A DNA stretch of 64,000 nt from Turritopsis dohrnii (lineage: Eukaryota > Cnidaria > Hydrozoa > Anthoathecata > Oceaniidae). The notes under the pieces were generated by a model. The model was not told the origin of the DNA, ran no database searches, and saw nothing but the letters and a program-made list of their open reading frames with translations. Position numbers and translations under genes: made by a program. Each line of letters starts with the position of its first letter. The stretch's first letter is position 1. Positions 1-11,000 of this stretch are shown in pieces. Location of the stretch: positions 1,922,001-1,986,000 of the forward strand of contig BQMF02000002.1 in the NCBI GenBank assembly GCA_027922465.2, read 5' to 3'.

Positions 1-329
1 ATGTAGTAAACATGCTTTTTTTCAGCTCGTGGTAATCAACATTACAGCAATATTTCTGTTATGAAACTTGTACAGTGTGATCGAAAGAATCATGAACTTC
101 ATAAATCAAAAAATTAAAACCATCTTCGTTCCCATTTCCTTCTTCTTTGCGCCTGTTTTTGTTAGTAAACAAATTAAGAAAAAGCACCCCTTCAAGCCGC
201 CCTTATGTATTTCGTTAAAAATTCCCGTTTAGGCGACGCATGCGCAAACTAAATTTCCGATGCTGAATGAACGTGCTCACTTTCAAAAACGCTGTGCGGG
301 CCCTGTCCTGAATATGCTGTCGTGCGATA
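1..329. other. Unannotated flank
   Basis: No supported gene, RNA or repeat is visible here. Short T-rich and A-rich tracts only. Confidence 0.4.
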
Positions 330-339
330 CCAGCACTCC

Positions 340-868
340 ACGCATTCACTGGTAACGATTATACCAGCGCGTTCTATGGAGTTGGAAAAACTGCAGCATT
401 TAAGTTGTTGCAAGCTTCTGAAGAATTCAAAGCTACTTTTGCGTCATTTGGAAACTCTTTTGGCATCGATGCAACATTGCTCCAAAACATAGAGGGGTTT
501 GTCTGCGATATGCACGCAGTTAAATGCAATGACACCAACGAAGCCCGTTGCAAAAAGTTTTGTTCGAGTCGCAAGGCTTCCGAACCACAGAAACAACCAC
601 CAACAAGAGACGCTTTACTGTGTCATTGCAAGCGAGTGTCATATGTGACAGCAGTCATAAAGAGATCTCTCGAAAACAACCCCGAGATACCAAGTCCCAT
701 TGGTCATGGATGGAAGATGGAGGCTGGTGTCTTAACCATTGTGACTGGAAGTTGCTTCCTGCAGCACCAGTCGACGTCATCGAGTTGATTTCCTGCAATT
801 CAATTGCTCGAAATCAAAATGCCGCACCTATGCGAGTATCGATCGCACGGCCTCGAATGCATTGATTT
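340..868 (+). pseudogene. Broken cysteine-rich (CXC-like) transposon-associated protein remnant
   Basis: From about 348 one frame reads a conserved-looking protein: Y-G-V-G-K-T-A-A near the start, then a segment with PPTRDALLCHCKRVSY and IPSPIGHGWKME. I recognise this as a recurrent uncharacterised protein type in invertebrate genomes, usually in repeat contexts, with an IPSPxGHGW motif and a Cys-rich tail. After about 725 the homologous reading moves to another frame (PAAPVDVIELISCNS), and near 835 it shifts again to a tail resembling HGLECIDLCGC. At least two frame changes are therefore needed to follow it, and no upstream start is visible. I read it as a decayed copy, not a working gene. 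The family's function is unknown to me; the Cys tail suggests DNA binding by analogy only. Confidence 0.55.
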
Positions 869-1950
869 ATGTGGTTGTCGTGGCGATTGATGCGAAAACT
901 TGAAATTTGATTATGATACTTCTGATAAAGATAATGATGATGGCGATAGTGACAATGAAGATGGAAATCTTAGTTGGCTCTTCATCACGGAGATAAAAAA
1001 TAATCCTAAGCCTAACCCTAAAACAGTCTAGAAGGAGAGTGAGGGGTGCGAAAAGGAAATAGCACCATGTAGTTGCAAGTCGTTTATCCCTAAATAACTT
1101 TTTTATGTTCAAAATCACACCATGACATAATTGGGATTTTAATTCAGCATAAAAAAACCTATCAAATGATAATAATACTTGAAAAATTTCGAAAAAAATT
1201 TTGGTTTTATTGTGTGACGTCATCAAAATAAAAATCGTACACTGGACACGCCCAGTAAATAATTTCAGATATTCCAGTAATGATTTTCTAGTTCTAAGGG
1301 ATGATATCTAACAGTTCAAAGTAGTTCTACATTGTCCCTCTCATTTCCAATTTTTTTTGCAAGTAGCTACCTGACTAATATCATATCATATCATTTATCA
1401 TTTTAAAATGATCGTGTATTTCAGCCTTTAAAAACCCTATTTTTATAACGATAAAAAAGTTGAACTCAATTCTATTTAAGTTTATATAAACAAACTATTT
1501 ACCTCTTGAACGCTTTTAATGAAACTTGTAAGTTTTTGTTGTGCCATAACAATTAAAAATCTTCAGCGATATCCAAAAAACATTCGAATAATACAAGACA
1601 TAAGAAAGAAGAAGAAAATCGTGGGTCACGCAAAATCGCACGTGCAATAGTTGCTTAAAAGACATATGTGGAAACCTCCGCGATGTTCTTTTAGAGGATA
1701 GCATTTTCATCCGCACTATCAGGATTTACCGCTAGTGAAAATAATAAGATGTTTCGTTCATTTTGCCCGTTTTTACCCCAGCTGACTAGTATGTATTTAT
1801 TATTATTTTATGTTTGTTGATTTGTTTGTTGATATGTTTTCTCTATAATCGCGTTTTGTTTTGTAATAATATAGCCTTGATCATCATCCTGGTCGTTTAT
1901 TTGTGTCCCGCAGCCACAGCAACAACAAAAATTGACTTTGCAATGTTTTT
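869..1950. other. No recognisable gene
   Basis: AT-rich DNA with simple tracts such as ATCATATCATATC near 1380. Open frames here (for example on the minus strand at 867-1226) are low-complexity Ile/Phe/Thr runs without family resemblance. Confidence 0.4.
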
Positions 1951-1958
1951 AATTTTAG
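1945..1958 (+). promoter_or_regulatory. Candidate 3' splice (or trans-splice) acceptor upstream of the cyclodeaminase-like CDS
   Basis: A pyrimidine-rich stretch ending in AG at 1957-1958 lies 14 nt before the ATG at 1973. It could be the acceptor of a 5'-UTR intron or of a spliced leader. No upstream coding exon is evident; sequence alone cannot choose between the two. Confidence 0.35.
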
Positions 1959-1972
1959 GAAATATTAGCATT

Positions 1973-2932
1973 ATGAATGTTCCCAGAAAGCCCCTATTTC
2001 TCAATGCTGATGAAGTAGAAAAGAATTTGTCATTAGATAAACTTATAGATGGTATTGAAAAAGGATTTGTTGATTTTTCTACAAAAAAAGCTGGTGTCGT
2101 CCAACCGGAAAGAATGGTTATTGACATGACTGAAGGAAACTCCTTTGTAATCAAACCAGCTATATCTCAACCTTGTAACACAATTGCGACTAAGTTAGTG
2201 ACTCGATATCCAGATAATGAGTCCAAGTTTGGACTGCCGAGCCTCCAGTCAGTGATTGTTGTTTTAAATTCAAAAACTGGAGAAATAGAAGGTGTCTTGG
2301 ATGGAACGGTGATAACAGATGTGCGGACAGCTGCTGCTACTGCTGTTGCAGTCAGACATCTTTCAAAGCAATCTGATAACATCTTAGGTATCATTGGAAC
2401 TGGCCATCAAGCTGCAAGTCATGTGAAAGTACTGAGACATTGCAGGAACTTTAAGGAAATTCGAGTGTTTGGACGTAACAAAGAAAGAAGGGAAAAATTT
2501 GCTAAGACCTGGGGAGTCATTCCATGTGCAACAGCTGCTGAAGCTGTCAACAGTGCTGATGTTATTGTCACTGCAACAATGTCAAAAGTGCCTGTCATCC
2601 AACAGGAGTGGATAAAGTCTGGTGCATTGATAAATGTAATTGGAGCCTCCTTTCCTGACACCAGAGAAGTTGGTGACAGGATCATGCTTAATAGTCAAGT
2701 ACTGACAGATACAATAGAGCTTGCTTATAAAAAAGCTGGGGATATTCTAGCAACAAAAGTGAAAATTGATGGAGAGTTGGGTGATGTCATTAATGGTAGT
2801 GTGGAAATCAAGTGGGACAAAACTCGTGTTTTCAAATCGAATGGAATGGCATTGCAAGATCTGGTTGCTGGACGAATTGTTATTGATAATTATCTAAGTA
2901 AGATAGACACAAAGGAACAGCAGATGGATTGA
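1973..2932 (+). CDS. Ornithine cyclodeaminase / mu-crystallin (ketimine reductase) family protein
   Basis: The protein has 319 residues, close to the roughly 310-330 usual for this family. Members are NAD(P)H-dependent enzymes: bacterial ornithine or alanine dehydrogenase-type enzymes, and in animals mu-crystallin, a cytosolic ketimine reductase that also binds thyroid hormone. Visible family features are VQPERMVIDM in the N-terminal part, the central block GVLDGTVITDVRTAAATA, the Rossmann nucleotide-binding motif GIIGTGHQAASH near residue 140, and the C-terminal ELGDVINGSV block. The frame is open further upstream, but residues before 1973 are hydrophobic and lack an ATG, and a splice acceptor ends at 1958, so I chose the ATG at 1973 (MNVPRKPLFLNADEV). 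The whole CDS lies in one exon, which is odd because vertebrate mu-crystallin genes have many introns. The substrate cannot be told from sequence. Confidence 0.9.
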   Translation: MNVPRKPLFLNADEVEKNLSLDKLIDGIEKGFVDFSTKKAGVVQPERMVIDMTEGNSFVIKPAISQPCNTIATKLVTRYPDNESKFGLPSLQSVIVVLNSKTGEIEGVLDGTVITDVRTAAATAVAVRHLSKQSDNILGIIGTGHQAASHVKVLRHCRNFKEIRVFGRNKERREKFAKTWGVIPCATAAEAVNSADVIVTATMSKVPVIQQEWIKSGALINVIGASFPDTREVGDRIMLNSQVLTDTIELAYKKAGDILATKVKIDGELGDVINGSVEIKWDKTRVFKSNGMALQDLVAGRIVIDNYLSKIDTKEQQMD

Positions 2933-2965
2933 AAAAATTTAGATTCAAAATGCATCATTGCATTA

Positions 2966-2997
2966 GTCAGTGTTTTTTTTCAACTTGGCAAAAAGTG
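2966..2997 (+). repeat. Inverted-repeat arm (left)
   Basis: GTCAGTG, a T run and CAACTTGGCAAAAAGTG are the near-perfect reverse complement of 4474-4507, about 1.5 kb away. The arms could be termini of an unrecognised element or a fold-back in the 3' flank of the cyclodeaminase-like gene. Confidence 0.5.
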
Positions 2998-3137
2998 GCA
3001 ATTTGTAAAACTGGAAAATCAGTTTTTTTACTTATAAAATGCTTATTTTTTTATCAAAATGGAATAGAACTTAGTACAAAGTCGGAAATCAAGATAATTT
3101 ATCACATGAATTCATCAGAATGAGCCATCAGGATTAA

Positions 3138-3190
3138 AAATTCCATAAAACCAATTTTTCGAAATTCCATAAAACCAATTTTTCGAAATT
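3138..3190 (+). repeat. Two-copy direct tandem repeat, ~24 bp
   Basis: The unit AATTCCATAAAACCAATTTT plus TCGA occurs twice back to back, followed by a third partial start (AATTCCGCATAA). Confidence 0.7.
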
Positions 3191-3199
3191 CCGCATAAC

Positions 3200-4473
3200 A
3201 AAAGTTCAAACCACATTCAAACTTTGGAAACTGTCATAAAACATTCTCATATTACTTAATATTTAAAATCCAGTTAGAAGAACTCAAAAGGATTAATTAT
3301 TCCAATATAATTTTAATCGGCATTCAGCTCAAAAAGTACTGGCTGGTTTTAGAATAGGCTAAAAGTTGCTAGTGTAGTCTAATATGACAAGAAATATAAA
3401 AAAAAGGTTTTGGAGCCTCAGAGGATGTAATATTCCGTAAAACGAAAGTCGCAGAAGTTTTTGTCACAGTTTTCGGTTCAATTATTTAGAATCACATGAA
3501 TGATACATCTTAATAAAGTTGTTAAAAAATGCTAACTAACTATAAATTAATCATATAAAAGATGATTTTCAAATACTTTCATTTTGAAATTTGATGAAAT
3601 GTGTACATTTTTGTTGACTTTTTTTTGTTCCCAGATTCAGTGGAATAATGGAATCCATTGCAGCTCTTTTTGTAATGAATTTCTTTTTCATGTCAAAATT
3701 CAATACTCTAAGAATGATTTCCAATTAATGAAGTTTGTAAAACAAGGGCCCGGAATGATTGATGTTTCCGCCTATAAGCATATACATCATTTTTAAGAAA
3801 ACACGGAATAATTATTACTAACTTGCTCCTAAAAAGACGAAAGTCGATGGAAATCGATCCTGTAGTTGGGTTAAGTGTGATTTCAGTTCGATTTTTGATC
3901 GATCTTTTATTTTTCAATGAATAATTGCAAAAAGGTGAAACATGATTATTCCTACAAAATTTTCATTTGTCTACCTTTAAGATGGAATAATGGAATACTT
4001 AGGGGCGCTTAATTCAATTTAATTTTCGTGTTGTACTTTACCGTCCTTAATCTCATCAACACACGCAGAAGCAAAATAACTTGAGTGAGCCAGTAAAGGA
4101 CATCATCTATCTTTGAACACATACAATTTTATAGATTATTGGGAATATTTCTTTCTAAAGTGCTCCAAAGCACATATTTTTTTGTTTAAAAGATAGAGAT
4201 CAAATATAGCAAGGCGTATGCAAAATCTCAGCAACAAAGCTTTGTTAGACAAAAACTTATTCTCTTTGGAATATTCTGCTGAATTCACATTGAGAATTTT
4301 CCGATCCTTACGTGCTCCAAACATTGAACTTAAATAACTCATGACCTTCAAATGGTTTTAAACTCAGAGAAAGAAAATTGGAATTTTCAATTCTTTATTT
4401 AACAAAAGAAAAACTTATTTTACTTTTAAAACACTAAAAATTTCCTTTAAAAGGCACATATACCCTAAAATGA
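3200..4473. other. Intergenic DNA, no gene recognised
   Basis: AT-rich sequence between the cyclodeaminase-like gene and the receptor gene. The motif GGAATAATGGAAT recurs near 3640 and 3980. The open frames look random. Confidence 0.4.
3512..3517 (+). terminator. Candidate polyadenylation signal AATAAA
   Basis: This is the first AATAAA hexamer I noticed downstream of the cyclodeaminase-like stop codon, about 580 nt away. It is plausible as the mRNA 3'-end signal but unproven. Confidence 0.3.
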
Positions 4474-4507
4474 CACTTTTTGCCAAGTTGAAAAAAAAAA
4501 CACTGAC
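4474..4507 (-). repeat. Inverted-repeat arm (right)
   Basis: Reverse complement of 2966-2997, with two extra A/T bases in the homopolymer. See that entry. Confidence 0.5.
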
Positions 4508-4971
4508 ATTACAGCATTCTTTTTTGTAAAATTTCTTATCTAAAATTTTTGCTACATTTTTTTTTTTTTTTTCATCATCTTTTATAGTTCGTTGTTTTCT
4601 TTATAACCCAGACATAATGTCATTTTATCGAACAATGTTAGTTATAACTATTGAGAAATCTAAAATTGTAAAGAAACTTTTGTCAATTTCCAGAACATGT
4701 TAGAATATTGGAAAATTTATGTTTTTTTTTTTTTTTATACCAACTTCAACCAATTTCAATACTTTCACATGGTGACAGGTGCATAAGAAGTTTCTTTTTC
4801 TATTATGATTTTTCCATGGAGAAAATGAAAACCATTAATTTTTGCCTATCTTTAATTTTCATAATTGAAAGTGCAAACAGGTGCAGTGGTTTGGATTCTG
4901 AAAACCTTAGACATTCTTAGGGTATCTGTAAGGTATCTATAATAATGGTGTACGATATTGTCTTCTAAAGT

Positions 4972-5023
4972 ATGAATTTTGTTATTCTAGCAATATCTTC
5001 TATAGCTGTTGTATTTGGTGTTG
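4972..5023 (+). CDS. Exon 1: start codon and signal peptide of the NIDO receptor kinase
   Basis: The exon reads [17 protein letters not shown], a short N-terminus with a continuous hydrophobic core, followed at once by the strong donor GTAAGTC at 5024. It ends in phase 1, exactly what the first NIDO A exon at 5480 needs; the joined codon gives Asp at the start of DFYPHG. The role is secretion targeting of the ectodomain. A competing ATG at 4816 also gives a hydrophobic leader but has no good donor in a usable position. Confidence 0.75.
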
Positions 5024-8000
5024 GTAAGTCATCTCCATGTTTCTCTTACAATACGTCAGATGGGAGAAAACCTATAGATTAAAGCTTACCTAGACTTTTC
5101 TTGAATGATTTTTCTGAATTCTTTTTGAACATTGTTAGAAGAAATTATCGATAAAGCAAATATCTCACAATTCTTTTAAGTTACAGTGAGAGGTGTGATG
5201 ATATTCAGTTCATGAGGAATATACACCAAAATGTTGTGAACTAATTTGTCTTCAGGAAATACTATTTCCTTTAAGTTAATAAGAATTGCACACATTAAAA
5301 CATTATCAAATATTGCATTATCACTTTGATAGATAATGTAACTGTGTTGCGAAAAACTTCGTAAAAATGTGAATATAAGTTTTAATGTGCATGCTTTTAA
5401 ATTGACATTGATTTGTTAGTCTGATTCCATATATATTTTTCAGCACCAAATTTTGTTTCTTCATTTCTGAACTTTTCAGACTTTTATCCACACGGATTTG
5501 ATTATGGGGATTCTAAAATGGACACAGATCGAAATTATGCTTATATAAACCTTACGCAACCGATGTTGCTGTTCTCTGTTCCATTGACTCAAGTGGAGGT
5601 AACTTTTCAAAATTCAGTCAATTAACTACTGTATTTCTTCAGGTATCATTGGAATGTTCTCTTGTTGCACAACATAAATCGCCAGGTTGATAATAATGAT
5701 GATAAATCTCTTCAATTTATGATGAACTTATAAAAGTGTGATTTTCCTGCTAGAGCTTTGCTACAATGTTATTTATGATGATATTTTGATAATTAATTAT
5801 AGCTTACAACTGGAATGATAACTGTAATTACAGAGCGAAAAGTATCCCTTCATATTTACAACTTGTTTAACAAGCATAAAGGTGGTACTGTTTTCTTTCG
5901 TGAAAGTGTGGCCAAATCTGATCTTTCATTGGCAACCTCTGATGTCCAAAGATTAACTAATGATGACAACTTTATTGCCAATCACTCTATCGTTATGAGT
6001 TTTCTAGACTTGCCTTTTCTACATAATGGTTTGTTTAAGAAACTGTCCACATACCAGGCTGTTCTTGCATCAAATGGTACTTCAACATATGCTATTTTGA
6101 ATTACCAACGCTTGGATGAGCCACATGCAAAAGTAGCCTATGAAGATGATTTCTGTGGGAAACAGACATTTATTTCACGGAAGAGGAGTCGATTATTATT
6201 AACTACTTCTAACATTGGTGTGATGGGGAGACATGTATATTTACTGACAAAAAAGTGCAACAGAGGGGGTACTATTTCCAAAATTTTTAATATTACTTTT
6301 AATATTACTTTGTACCAATATTGTTTCTTAGTTGATAAAATTTGTTGGGATATCATAGATTTTTATCCGTATGGTATTTCTGAGGGACACATCAAGTTCC
6401 AGAAAGGTAACCCTGCAGAGAATTTCATTCTTCAAAGACCCATAATGTTCTTATCAAATCCAACTGCTAATCTTCATGTAAGTTCATATGTATAAAATCA
6501 TTGTTTCATGTTTACTTCGAATACTTTTCTCCTCTTTTTATTTACATTTCTATGTCTAGTGATCACTTTCCAATATCATTTTGTTCAGAAAATCTTTAAC
6601 TATAGTTATTATGTTATTTTAGTGCCAAAAGTACTTCTTAAACATACTTCTTTGTTCTTTGTTCACATTATTGGATGTTTCTTAGAAATTAAAATGTGTA
6701 ATCATTTCAACATAGATCTCTGCTGATGCTATCATATCCGTTGATGAACCAATTATTTTGGCTGACTTGAAAATAAACTATACATCAAAAGTTAATAGAG
6801 TACCTATTCCAACTGCGTTCAAAGCAATATTTTGCTCTCCTAAGGTTCCCATTACGAGTCTCGAAGAAATTTTTTACTTTGAATCATTCGAAGCTAACAT
6901 TACAGGAAAAATTACAGAAGATATCCAAAACCTGCTGTCAACAAATTTCACAGCCAATCATGTTGTTATGGTAACGTTTGTTAATATGATGCTGCCTGGT
7001 ATTGGGCAATTTCTCACTCTCCAAATTACCATTGCTTCAAATGGAAAAAGCAGCTATGCCTTAGTTATAAGCAAGAGGAAGCTTACATTGAAATCAGGGT
7101 CAATTGGGGTTTCGGATCATTATTGTAATGGTTTCAGTGATGCCTATAGCTATGATAGTTTTTGGAAAGATAGTTATAACTACGTGACTAAAAAGCATGC
7201 TGTGCTTCTTACTACAGAGAAATGTAGAAACAGGAAAATTGGTAAGTAGCTTCAATGGTTTTGATATGTTCAAAGTCAATTTTGGTGAATATGCACTTGC
7301 ACATACTAATTCTTCAAAAAACATAAAGTTCACTTCTTTATGCTAGCGCGAACATGTTTGATTGGTTGAGATGTACTCATTACATAGGTGACAATTATAA
7401 TAATGAACATCTTTATTGCTTTCTGATGTACAGATTGATTAAAATCTGTTGTCTTGAAGATTTGGCAAGACCTGATAGAACCAAATTCTTTTTGCAGGGT
7501 GGATTGTAGCAAATGGAATGAAACAAAGCTATTTTGGCAACATCAAATATTGTCGAAAATAGTAACAGAGAAATCAATAAAAACAGAAACTAATCAATTT
7601 GCTCACTTACATCATAGTAGAATTCAGTCAGATAACACTTTGAATGCGTGAGCAAAAAGAAATTTGATGTATGGCTTTCAGACAAATTTTCCTGTTTCTA
7701 TGGTAGATGGACTGTCTACCAAAGGGCAAAGTTGTCATTTTTAGAGTTAATTAGACATTTTCCCCTTTCCCAGGAATGCTTTGCTTTGAGGTTTGATATG
7801 GACTTCCAACTGGGAAAGCAATACCTTCACGATATTAAGTTGAACGATGGTAGATGATGACATGTTTTTTACGCCTATGTTCTAAAGATACGAGAAACGG
7901 TAGAAAAACAACAAAGACAACACGAAGATACTTATCGTTCATCAACATAACAATCTTAAACATCAAGAAACAGCAAAATGTAAAATAAGTTTATCGTTAG

Positions 8001-11000
8001 CGATTCAAGAAAAACAAAAACAGTCAAACTGAAGATTTCATTTTTTATACATCTAAAATGTAGTCATTTGTTCAAAAACTCACTTACGCACATATACCTG
8101 CTATAAATCTAAAACGAAATACTTTTTAATAAAGGTTTTATATCACAAAAGAACACAAGAACTTTCATCAACAAAAACAAAATATTGTAGTTTATGTAAT
8201 CCTTACAAAAAGAACGATTGCGCTTTGACGTCAAAATTTCCATCGCAGAGCACTGCAATGGCGTCTGTTGTTAGATACTAAATAACGAAAAACTGAGAAT
8301 AGTTATCATTTAAAATAATTTTTAATGGTCACAGAAGATTAATGAGACCTTTCTGCAGCTAATATAAAAAGTTTTTGATAAAGGCTTAATTTCCCTTTAA
8401 GTTGAACAATGGTAGATGTTAATATTGTTTGTTTATATTTTTTATATATATTCAGATCAAGGCTTCTAAACTTTTGTAAGTACACTAAAATCATTTGTTG
8501 ATTGAAATCAAATATCTTCAATGATGCTTCATTTGAAAGGATCATGTTACCCAATCAAGCATGCTTTAAATTGCATTTTATCAACAATGGACTAATAAAG
8601 TTTCAACATAAAACTGAATATTGATAAGTGGGGTTTACACGTAAAGATTCTTGAAAAATTTTTCTTTTAAGCTGGTGTTTTAAGGCTTTAAATTTAAATT
8701 GTGCATCAAAAAGTCAACGCGGTCATGAATAATTAATGGGTTGAGATGCTAAAACTTGACTTTTTGATGTACAATTTACATTTAAAGCATTAAAACACCT
8801 GGTTTAAATAAGCATTTGTCAAGAATCCTTACGTGTAAACCCCCCTATAATGATCAGTTGGTTCATTTACCTAAACATTTTTAGCAAAAATTGGAATATG
8901 TGTATTATGTATTTCTTGTTGGTTTTATAATTTTATTCAGGATACTTTCACAAGTGTCAGAAAGTTTTGAATCTGTACTTAAGAACTGAAAATTATTATT
9001 TCTTAAAGCATTTTGTTTTATCTTGTTACTCCTTCTATCTCTATCACACTTCACAAAATCAAATATTTGAATACACATTTGCTGAATTTCAGTTCAGACA
9101 CCAATATTTTGGCAGATGATCAAACCTAATCTCGTTTCGATTCATTATTGGTACGCACTAATTACTTGATAAGTCTTTAATAATTGAAAATTGCTGCAGG
9201 TCACATCAAAACGATGCAAAGTATTACGGTATAAAATCCTCAAAAAATATAGAAATGTCCGACAAAGATAATTTATCATCTTCAAGACAACAGATTTTAA
9301 TCAATCTGTACATCAGAAAGCAATAAAGATGTTCATTATTTATACCAACAAGGTATGTTTCTTCGTTGCCCAATCATGGTGGACAACAGGGTTTTTAGGC
9401 ATTTCAGTAAAAATGCCCGACAGCTCAGAATTTCCTTATTTCCATCCCTGGTTTATTGAGGTTAGTACATTATATTGATGGAATTCATTGCATTCGTTTC
9501 CCAAGAAAACTTGCAAAAATATCAGATGCAACTGGCTTGTTCGAATTTGTTGTCTGAAAATCTATCTTTCACACATTCTTTTTCTTTCGCTGGCGAGCGG
9601 GTGATTACACACACCCACTCCATGTCGGGGAATTGAATAAACGTTGATTAAAAATTGATTTGGTTATCTTTTGTAACAGTGAAAAGTTCAAACTGAAATG
9701 AATAATAAAAAAAAATATTTAAGTAATTGATAAAAAAGAGAAAGAAAGGAAGAAAGAAAGACTGAAAAAGGAAACATGAAAACGTAAGCAAAACAGAAAT
9801 AAAATATCGTACCGGATAACCAATACAAAATGTATATGAATTTTTGTAGCGATTCTTGAATGATTACGACTCTTGAGTAACGTGAATGATTATGTGTGTG
9901 AGAGAAAAAAAAAAGACAAACTTAAACTTAAATGCGTAGAGAACCCTCTCGAGAGTAATAAACGCGTGAAAAAATAATGAAAGAAAAAGAAGCATAATTA
10001 TTTTAATGGCTCGTGCCATTACACTCCCCGCACATCATGGAGTTCAAAAGCTTCTGATACTTGCGTTGTACAAGTCTTTCATCAGACTAGTTTCATCGAT
10101 AGAATGTAATACTACCAAACTTCTCGCCGAGCGGAAAGTATAACGATCGGTGCTTTCGTTTGCATTTCGGTAACGTATATTTGCTTTACGGACAATTCCA
10201 TCTCGTCCAACTTCAACTGAGTCGACAATCCCAAATTGGTATGTTGAGCCAATAGGTGTGTCGTTTTTTGTAAACAAAACAATATCGCCCTTTTGAAGAT
10301 TAGTTTGTTGACGGTACCACTTTGGCTGTGTGATCAAACCAGGTACGTGAGCTGTTAACCATAATTCGAACCAGGAATTGAAAATATTTTGATTCTGCTG
10401 AATGATCTTGTTAGGATTGTCGGATGTCAAGAAATTTCCAGTAGGGCTTCTTTCATTGTTTCTTCCGAGTCTTAATCTATTAGGCGTAATGATGTCGAGT
10501 GATTGCAAGTTCCCGTCATAACCTCTAATCCCCAGTGGTAAGTCATTGATACAATTAGCGGTTCTTGACCCAAAGGTTTCCCATTGAAGAACGGAAAGTC
10601 GCTCATTCGCAAGAGATTTTGAAATCGATTTCTTTACTTCTTGGATCTTTCGTTCAACTAGGCCGTTCATGTTATGGCCACTCACAGGACACGACTCAAA
10701 TTCGACACGGCATTCTGTAAATAGCCGCCATTGAATATCTTTGTAGTCGAATCGAACGAACTCACAAGCCTTGATGAGTTGGGATCCTAAGTCTGTGAGC
10801 AGTCTTTTGGGATAACCAACTTCGCATGCAAAACGTGAAAATGCTTGAAGAAATGCGATCGATGAATAATCTTCCATACATTTGATGTTGATAGTGGTCG
10901 TCGTAGCGCAACAAAACACCACCAGCCAAATTTTGATTCTGGATCTTTTGTTGTGGAATGAGTAAGACTGAAATGGTCCACATAAATCAACTTGAGATGT

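Larger units (their letters stand above)
7242..9617. other. Left part of intron after NIDO module 2: old repeats
   Basis: Contains a ~60-bp inverted repeat pair, a truncated TTAA-type MITE and a palindromic MITE, annotated separately. No exon with the NIDO A or B pattern was found here. Confidence 0.6.

Noticed and set aside
867..1226. Minus-strand 119-codon ORF
   Set aside because: Ile/Phe/Thr runs from ATC-type simple sequence; no start context or homology seen.
4816..4917. Alternative signal peptide MEKMKTINFCLSLIFIIES
   Set aside because: Hydrophobic and plausible, but no good donor in a suitable phase before the stop at 4920; the exon at 4972-5023 fits phase and donor exactly. It might still be an alternative first exon.
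6508..6726. 72-codon ORF between exon A and exon B of module 2
   Set aside because: Intronic; hydrophobic T-rich reading, and flanking splice sites join A2 to B2 in phase.
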